A DNA stretch of 64,000 nucleotides from Metallyticus violacea. Its lineage: Eukaryota > Arthropoda > Insecta > Mantodea > Metallyticidae. The stretch covers positions 30,680,001-30,744,000 of the forward strand of contig CM060831.1 of assembly GCA_030762175.1 (NCBI GenBank), in the 5' to 3' direction. Below are positions 11,801 through 20,800 of this stretch, piece by piece (position 1 is the stretch's first letter; each line of letters starts with the position of its first letter). Made by a program: the position numbers and the translations under genes. Under the pieces are notes generated by a model. That model ran no database searches. It was given only the letters and a program-made list of their open reading frames with translations, and had not been told where the DNA came from.

Positions 11801-14800
11801 TTAAGATGAAGATAGCAAAATAAAAGAATAATATCTGATGTCAAAAAAGGCATGTCTTATGTTGAACCCAATTAACATTTTTAGTTAATGTCCTATGTTA
11901 ATTTATAATGTTGATGATATATTTATATCTCGGTCTCTGTTCATGTTTATCTTTATATATATGTATATATATATATGTTTCCCTGATATTTCTCCTGATA
12001 AAATTTTCTACTTTTGCTGTTATAGCAGCTTTGTTGAAGTTATTTGCTGTTTGTCTGGATGGAGTATTCTACAAGCATTGATTTTTAGGTTTACTTCAGC
12101 ACATGTTTCAAATGTGTTCAATTTTCTTATCTATGAATGTTGTGCCACATTCACAAGGTATGCTGTAAATGCCCCAAAAAGAATACCCTATTAACATATG
12201 AGCCATTTAATTTTTTTAAAATTTACTTTCAGCTATAGCTAGTGCAGTGGTTGTAAAAAAATATGGTCACACAATGCATTTACATCTGAGAAATCATTTA
12301 TATTACAACCAGCATACTGTTAGATTCCCTACCATATTTAACACTCTTTGCTAAACGTTTGGAGGATGCTGAATACCAGTAACAATACTATGTTAGTGTT
12401 AACAAACAAGAGCCCTATTACTTGAAGCATTACTTTTTTTGTTTGGAAACTTTCTGTTCTGAGTGGCTCCTTTTTTGTTTTTAATGATAATGGCACTGCA
12501 ACCTGAAGACTATTGCCTCGGGTGAAGGGTAATAGATGATTTGGCTTAATGAATTCAAGGGACTTTGTTGTCTTAAGTTTCCCAGGCATTCACCTAAAGG
12601 ACTGAGGGAAAACCCCCTGGAAAAACCTGCAGAAACCACACCAACCAGGAATCAAACTTAGGCCTACTGAAAGGGAAGCACAAGCACTATGTTAGACTAT
12701 GGCAGTGGTCAAGAGTAGTCATTTAGTTTGGAAAACAGATTGAAGTCACAGGGGCTCTATGAAGAATGTTCAAATATCTCCAATCCCAATTAGTGATGCA
12801 GTTGGTGGTAAGGCACCGAATTTTGGATGAAAATTTTGTAATATGCACGGAAGTCTTTTAACATGTTTAACATTGTCATATAGATTATTTCTAACTCTGA
12901 GGTCAATTCATCACTGTCCATCGCCTACCTACCTCCAATGGAAATTGAATCAATTTCATGTAACATGCTGCAGTGTCAGGGCAACACTTTGATTTGATTT
13001 ATTGAATGCCAAGTAAATTACAAAATATGGGATGACTATACAGGCTTGCCCTAGCCATTACCTCCATAGTCGTCTATACATGAAACAACAATAAAACTTT
13101 CCCATTTGCCATATTTATCCATTCTTCAATTCACACTATATTACAGATAGAAAATTAAATTATTATTAACTAATTAGATTGCATCAAACCATAGTTCCTG
13201 GTTCTGAGTAGTTGCCTATTTCAAAGGACTAAGCTTGGACACTAACCAAAGCAATGTTTATACATACTCTTAGATAAAGAACATAGTACATCAATACATA
13301 GTGATACACTAAAGCATGCCACATTTGCCAAACAGGAATACTATCCACTCATAATTATACTTCCTGCCTCTCCTGTTTATCGACTAAAATTTTTTCTTTT
13401 CACTTTGAATAAAAGCTACCCCAACTGTCGAATCTGCTGCTGAATGTAAAATATTTTTAAAAGTGCATGTACTTATTTATCTTTAGCCAGTCCTTCTCTA
13501 TCAGATTTTTCCTCCAAGTATTTGTACCTTGACTTATAAATAAAATATAAATATTATCTTATATTTACTAATTATGTTTGAACAATTTCCACTGTGTAAA
13601 TTTTTAATTGCACATCTCAACTGAACCATGCTAATCCCTCCCCATTTATCAATAAATTTTTCTCTAGTTATATCTACTTTTAAGTGTTTATAATGCATAA
13701 GAGAACTTTTCTTCTCCAATAGTAACCACATCATCTACCAGTCTACAAAGAAAAAGAAGGTGCCAGAAAATTGGCATATGGCAATTATACACCCCATATA
13801 CAAAGGTAAAGGGAATGAAAATAACCTAAACAATTATAGAGGAATTGTATTCTTATCCAATTTTGAAAAAACATTTACAGGAATATTGGTGGAGAGAATT
13901 CAAAATTGGTCAGAAGAATACCAAAGGATATCACCCTACCAAACTGGGTTCAGGAAAGGAAAGAGAACGGTGGATGTATGTTCAAAATGATGATAGATAA
14001 ATATTTAGCAAAGAAATGAGGTAAATTGTATGCTATATTAATTGATTTAGAAAAAGCATATGATAGGGTGAATAGAGAAGTTCTATGGTTCAAATTAAGT
14101 AAGAAGGGTCCAAGTGGGAATATGATCAGCATATTACAGCAGTCATTTTATCAAAACAAATTTTGTGTCAAGTGTGACTTTGGGGAAGTTACTAATACTG
14201 TGGGACAGGAGAGAGAGCTTAGGCAAGGTTGTAAATTAAGCCCCATATTGTTTAATTTGTTTAGTGATGATATTTTGGATAGCTTGAAGCAGGTTTGTAC
14301 TCATAAACCTACAATTAATAATGTAGATATTCCTGAGCTACTTTATGCAGATGATTTGAAGGTATGTTCAATATCAGTAATTGGCTTAAAGTTAGCTATA
14401 GGTGAGATTGATAGGTATTGTGAAGAGTGGGGATTAAAGGTGAATGTGAATAAAACAAAAATCATGGTTTTTAAGAAGGAAATAAATTGCGTAAGGATGA
14501 GAAAGGTTCATGGCAGATAAAGAAATTCAGGTAGTTAATGAATTCTCATATCTGGGCATGGAGGTTAGGAAAAACAGAAAAGGACTGCACTGGTAAAGGG
14601 AAAAATGGCTATGACAGCGATAGGAAAATGTTTATATAGGATACCAGTAATGATAAAGTGGTTTGAAAGGCTTTATTCTGTCTTGGTTGAATCACAGTGG
14701 ATTTATGGAGGGGAAATTTGGGATATAGAGGAGGGATGGTGTAATATGCATTTAATACTAAGAATTTTCTATAAATTAATTTTGGCAGTTTCCAATAATA

Positions 14801-17800
14801 CTGCAAATGCAGAGCATTGATAAGAGTTAGGAAAGGTAATTGTCAGATGGTTAATGATGGAGGAAGCACTGAAATATGTTTACGGAATTTGGGAATCCAC
14901 ACAGTGAAACTTTTGTTAATCTTATTTTGATTTAAAGTAAAACACTAAAAATCATGTCGTCACATTAAAACTCTCTTTAAGTTTCACAAACACACTTATA
15001 AAAGTAATTTTGGTACATGTTTCATGAGGAATGTACCTCATGAAACATGTACCAAAATTACTTTTATAAGTGTGTTTGTGAAACTTAAAGAGAGTTTTAA
15101 TGTGACGACATGATTTTTAGTGTTTTACTTTAAATCAAAATAAGATTAAGCACTGAAATATTTATTTAGGGTTGGACACTGATATTGTGAAAATATGCCT
15201 GAAATATCAAGAAAAAAATTTGGGTATAATGACTAATACCTGGTTGAATAAAATTAGAGAACAGCTATTTAGAAATGGGTTAGGAGAATTTTGGGTTAAA
15301 ATTGGATATTTTAGATGAGGTTATTGGAGAAAAGTGAGATCAAGAATTGAAGATGTGGATAGACAGGTTTTATTTGCCCAGATTAGGGAGAAAAGCTCAC
15401 TAGCATATTATAAGGAATTAAAAAGATGATTCAGAAAAGGACAAGTATATATTAATTTGTAAGAAAATGAAAGAGATGGTATAGCATGGTTTCAATTAGG
15501 TGTTTGGAAATAAAGGAGAATGAGGGGAGAACCAGGAATGTGTTCCATCTGTGGGGAGAAAGAAGATGAAATTCATATTATCTTCCAATGTAAAGCCACA
15601 AATGTTTGGTGGGAAAGTTTAATTAGTAAGAAATGGTTAATGAAGAATAAAGGAATTGTAATGAGAAAGATCTTTCAAGATCGTGAGCAGATACCCAAAT
15701 TAGAGGAGTTTTTATGGAAAGTAAAAATGAAATGAAAATGGTAATTTGAAAGGTATGTAATTTAGATAAATTTTAGATGATAAAGAATACCCTTATGATT
15801 ATGAAAAATGTCATTGGTCTGGGAACATTTGGGAATGAGATTATATTAAAGCTATTGCATTATTCAGCTTGACATATTGGAAATTGCTATAGAAAGTGAA
15901 AACATGTAGCATTATATTTGGAAAATATAAAATTTCATTTCACGTTGGAACTAATACAGTGAAGCGACTAATATTTTCTTAATTGTCTAGTGAGTCAATT
16001 TGATAATCTTATACTCCACTTACTGTTGAATTATGCAAAACCAGTTTCGCAGGCTTTTGCCTACATCCTCAGTTGCGAGTCGACTGTCGGATTCGTTGTT
16101 GGTTGGCTGGACTTGGTGTGCCTCTCGTGAACATTTTATGAACTTTACATAAAGAGATAAACATGAAATGGGAGTAAAATTATTGAAATTCGTAGACGGC
16201 CTGTGGAGCTGGGAATATGGGGAAAAATTTATATAAAAAAATATGAGGATAAGGTTATGAACTTTGAGATCCTAACAGAAGACAAATTAATTCAGAAGTT
16301 CATAAAATGCCCACAAGAGCTACACCAAGTCCAGCCAACCAACAATGAATCTGACAGTTGACTTGCAACTGAGGATGCAGGCAAAAGCCTGCGAAACTAG
16401 TTTTGCATAATTCAACAGTAAGTGGAGCATAAGAATATCAAACCAACTCATTAGATAATTAAGAATATATTACAGCTGATATTTGAGAAATAAAGGAATT
16501 AGTAAATTATATATAATCTGTCGTCTAACACATTCTTATGCTTCACTTATTTTTAAATACTATTTAAAAGTAAGTGAAGCATAAGAGTGTGTTAGATGAT
16601 AGATTAGATATAATTTACATTTAACAAACTTCATTGTGTTAGTTCCAACAGAATTTTTTAAAAATGTCTTATTTTTAGAAAGTTCTTAAATGAAAGGAAT
16701 TAGTAATTCGTGCGGATTGTACAATTAGTAGTTTGATTGGATTATAGTTAGCTGACAAAATAATTACAAGTAGAGTAAGTGAAATATTTATTTTAGTGCC
16801 TTGGTTGGGTCGGAGCCTAGTCCCCTGGAATTCCAGTAAGCTACTGCTCATGAACCAGGCACCGGGGTCTGATACAATCAAGTGGAAATTTTGTACTTTA
16901 TTTATTTAGAATTTAAATAAAGGGTTAGTATAAAATTATCATTGTATTAAATTTCTGAGGAGGTACACCTAAAATGGCTTGGGCCAGATAGGTGGAGATC
17001 CCTTGTAGTTTGTATTTTTCATAGCACTTTCAATAAATTTTAATAAATTTAAAATCTACCAGTCCATGTTCTCTGCTCTAGATCTAATAACCTTCAAGAA
17101 TCCTTTCTTCAAATATTCTGTGCCTAGCCTTATATTACCCATTCCATTACTTCTAACTGATTCTTAATAGCCAGGGTGATATGCACATGATGAATTCTCC
17201 ACACTATCACATCCTTGCCAAAATGTGGAAACCTAACTTGTCACCATCTCATATGATAAAACACCATTGCCATATGCTTCCCATAGATTCTCATAGCATT
17301 CTTTAACATTCCTTCTATGCAGCATCTCAATTTTGATCCATGCGCATTATCCATACTTAGAAAACATATCTTAAGGACAAAGCTTTTTGACACCACTACT
17401 TCAGACCTTCAAATGCTTAAATTCTACAATAGCAACCACGAGTGTATTAAATAGGTCTATCTTCCCTCTATTAATGCTAAATGACAGAGCCCTCATTTAT
17501 TACTATGCAATGTGGCAAAGGTATAGTCATTACATTTTTAACACCCTATTATTATAATTTAAATAAATAACACGTGAATCTGCATGTACTTATAAAATAC
17601 TATTTACTTACATTATTTTTATTCAGAGACAATGTCTGCAGTCTTGGTAGCATAGGAATGACAACCGAGTCAGACAGCTGATTGTTGTCCAAAACCAGTT
17701 CTTGCAAGTGGCTGAATTTCTCAATACCTTGCAAACTTGTCAGGCAGTTGTAACTCAAGTCCAAGTAGTGTACCTTTGTGCCATATAACTGTATGAGTAC

Positions 17801-20800
17801 TGGTGGTATATTCTGACACTCCTGGCCGACATAGCTCAGCTGCAAAAACCAAAATTAAGCACATTAATTCCAACTTTAACGACAAAAAAGGGAGATGGCT
17901 GATACATTTATTTTTCAAGTTATGAAAATTTCAAGAATTTTATTGTAATTTGGTGCTCATTGGATTAGTGAAATTCAACATATATAGTAGCATTATAATA
18001 CCTTCAATTATTTTTTTTCCTTTTTAACTTTTTAGACCTAATATTCCAAAAACCATTTAAAACAAGAAGCTTAACAACATAACTGGAATCTGAATACTAA
18101 AGCAATTTAAATTTTAGCAAAAAGCAATTATTTCAGAATTTAATAATGATATCATTACAGAACAGTAGATCTTTTTTTTTTACCAGCTGGCATTATTAGC
18201 ATAATATATTTTTTTGGTATTATCTGCTGATTATTTACTTCATTGCTTACAGCCAATAAGACTCATTTTCATGTGCAGTAGAATCTTCATTATACATCCT
18301 AAAGAACCCGGGAGGTAATTGAAAAAGAGAAAAAATCCTTACAATCACTTATCTTATCTTTATATTTGAAGAAATCCATCACTTTTTTCTGAACTGCAAT
18401 ACCAGCAATTTCTTTTTCTGATGCCCATTCTAATTCTATGAAGTAAAACAATGTTCCAGAATGAAGTGCAATCTCCTTTCTCCAAAAATTGCATGAGGGT
18501 TTCTGCTGATTTAATGATGGCTGTTGTGACACTGATACCACATTAATTAGTTAAATCAACCATCATTTCACGCTTATTAAACCTTTCTATAACTTTCACT
18601 TTCATTTCTATATCCAAAACTTGTATTTTCTCTTAAGTGATAATCAAGACATCATCAGTGAAATTCCACAGCAAAGTAAAAAACTGGATTTTAGACTTCA
18701 AGATTTTATTGTGAATAGCCAAAGTGATAAAAGTAAAGGTAGTTGTACATCCTTTCCGAATTACCATTATGCAGTAGCCTCCAATAAGGTCCCTTGTTAG
18801 ACTGATAGAAATTTAGAATTTTAGTGGGGTTTTTACAATTAATTATGGAAAAATTTAATGAACATAAAGACCATTGGATAATCTGCTGATTGGTTAATTC
18901 AGAGGAGATAATCAAGTGTCTACTGTACTTTTATGGATAGACCAAGATCTGAAATCCAAGAATGGCCCAGGCAGAACAAAATTATCTGCATGTTTATTTA
19001 CTAATGACTATAACTAGGCAACAGAAGATTAACTACAAAGTTACAAAAGTTTTTTATATGTTAAATGTGATTTTTCATACAAATCCATGTAATTTAATCT
19101 AAATGGCTGCAGAGTTTAAAAACTATAGGAGCCTTCTGTTGTATAATCCACTGGTTGCTTAATACGAGTTAAGCAGTGAAGAGGTAATTGGTAAAAGCAG
19201 TTTATATACACTTTTATAAATCACATGCATGTTTGTTGAAGTAATCTGTTATCTGTATTTCATTTTATTTCTTAAAACTATTGCAGTTCTTAGATTCAGT
19301 GTCTGAAATCAACAAGTTGATTAATAAATATTGTACTTACGAAGATGTTGACAATGGAGTGGTAATATATCCTAAACTTAGGTATTTATTTTTTTTTACA
19401 CTAAACTCCACTTACTTACATACATTTTATGTAAGTAAGTAGAGTTTAGTGTAAAAAAAATGAATACCTAAGTATAAGTTGATAATATCTTGTACTTTCA
19501 ACAAACTCATGTTACTTAAATGTAAATTGGAACTTGCACAGTGAAGCTAATCATATTAATTGATATCATTGTATGATTCAGTTGAACTACACACTCTTAA
19601 AGCTTCACTTACTTTTCATAAATGTATGGAACCGGTTTCGAGAACAATTAGTTCCCATCTTCAGCCAGGCTAAAGATGGGAACTAAATGTTATCGAAACC
19701 GGTTCCATACATTTATGAAAAGTAAGTGAAGCTTTAAGAGTGTTTAGTTCAACTGAATCATACAATGATATCAATTAAACTCATGTTGTTACATCTCAAA
19801 AAGAATAATACACTATTTTAATTTTTATCCACTTATATTAATTATAAGAGCTTTAGAGAACATATGCTAATATGACAGCATATTTATTGAAAATATAAAG
19901 TAAATATTATTTTAAAGTGAATGTGACATGTACCTGTGCATGTGTTCCCATGTAGCTGCTAACATGCATCTTAAAATATACATGTGATATTTTATGCTTA
20001 CATCTAACAGCAGACAATAAGCTAGTTCTTCTTATAATCTTGCTAACTTTAGGTTCAACACCACAAATTTCCTCATGTACTGCATATCTGTATGTATTGT
20101 AAATTTTTTCATTTCCTGATGCCCCATTTACATTCATATCACAGTTAACCTCCAGTGAGAGTAATAATGCCAAAATAAAAACTATTCACCCATTTACCAG
20201 TTTGGGATAAAAATAATGAATTATCACTATAAAACAGCACAAATGCACATACTATAGAATTTTTCACTTGATGTTCTTTCTTTTGAATTTTTTCATTGCT
20301 TTTCCAGATCAGTGTCATTCTGGTGTGAAACAGGAAGTTCTGTATTAATTGTTAATTTTAATTTAACAAAAATATTTGTTGTTACAACTTCAGTTCATTA
20401 TTGTGCTTTTGGAAATTGGCACTAGTGTTTCCTTCATTTGTGCAATGGATTGCTGAAGTACAAAAATAATATTTTATAAACATATGAAGGATTAAGATAT
20501 TTGCTAGCTCTACAGCACAAGATAATCTTCACAAGCATTTAAGGCTTCCTGTGTAACAAAACAAAATAATACAAATAACAAGAAACATTTATGAATATTC
20601 CACATCACAGTTATGATATAGGCCATATGGGATCAAGGCTTCTGCTTTGCTTCCTTTGGAGTGAAGAAGTTATGGCCCAGGCATACAAATATACAAGAAC
20701 TTCACAACACCCTTGAAAAACTAACACACTAAAGAAACAAAGAAAAGAAGAGAGAAAGCTCATGTTTAGTTAGTGAGACAGGAAAGAGCTCTGAAGCCTT

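Larger units (their letters stand above)
13740..15760 (+). mobile_element. LINE-1A: 5'-truncated non-LTR retrotransposon split by a PLE insertion
   Basis: The copy starts inside the reverse transcriptase at [20 protein letters not shown] and continues through a YADD-containing palm. It is interrupted by a PLE hairpin (14878-15147) and ends with a CxxC...H...C tail at 15.54-15.60 kb. Frameshifts (near 13985) and stops show it is inactive. The same 3' end occurs at 1-230. It sits in LRMDA intron 2, antisense to the gene. Confidence 0.85.
15955..16475. mobile_element. PLE family B: inverted terminal segment plus 5'-truncated copy
   Basis: The left part (about 15970-16125, minus orientation) and right part (about 16300-16470, plus orientation) are inverted terminal segments. 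They share ACTCCACTTACTGTTGAATT outer sequence and a hammerhead each. Between them, 16150-16320 on the plus strand is the end of the endonuclease frame ([17 protein letters not shown] with stops), the same family as the larger fragment at 28.6-29.7 kb. Confidence 0.8.

Noticed and set aside
11895..12194. 99-codon plus-strand frame
   Set aside because: Rich in Phe/Ile/Tyr from a TATA-repeat region, with no motif; treated as chance in an intron.
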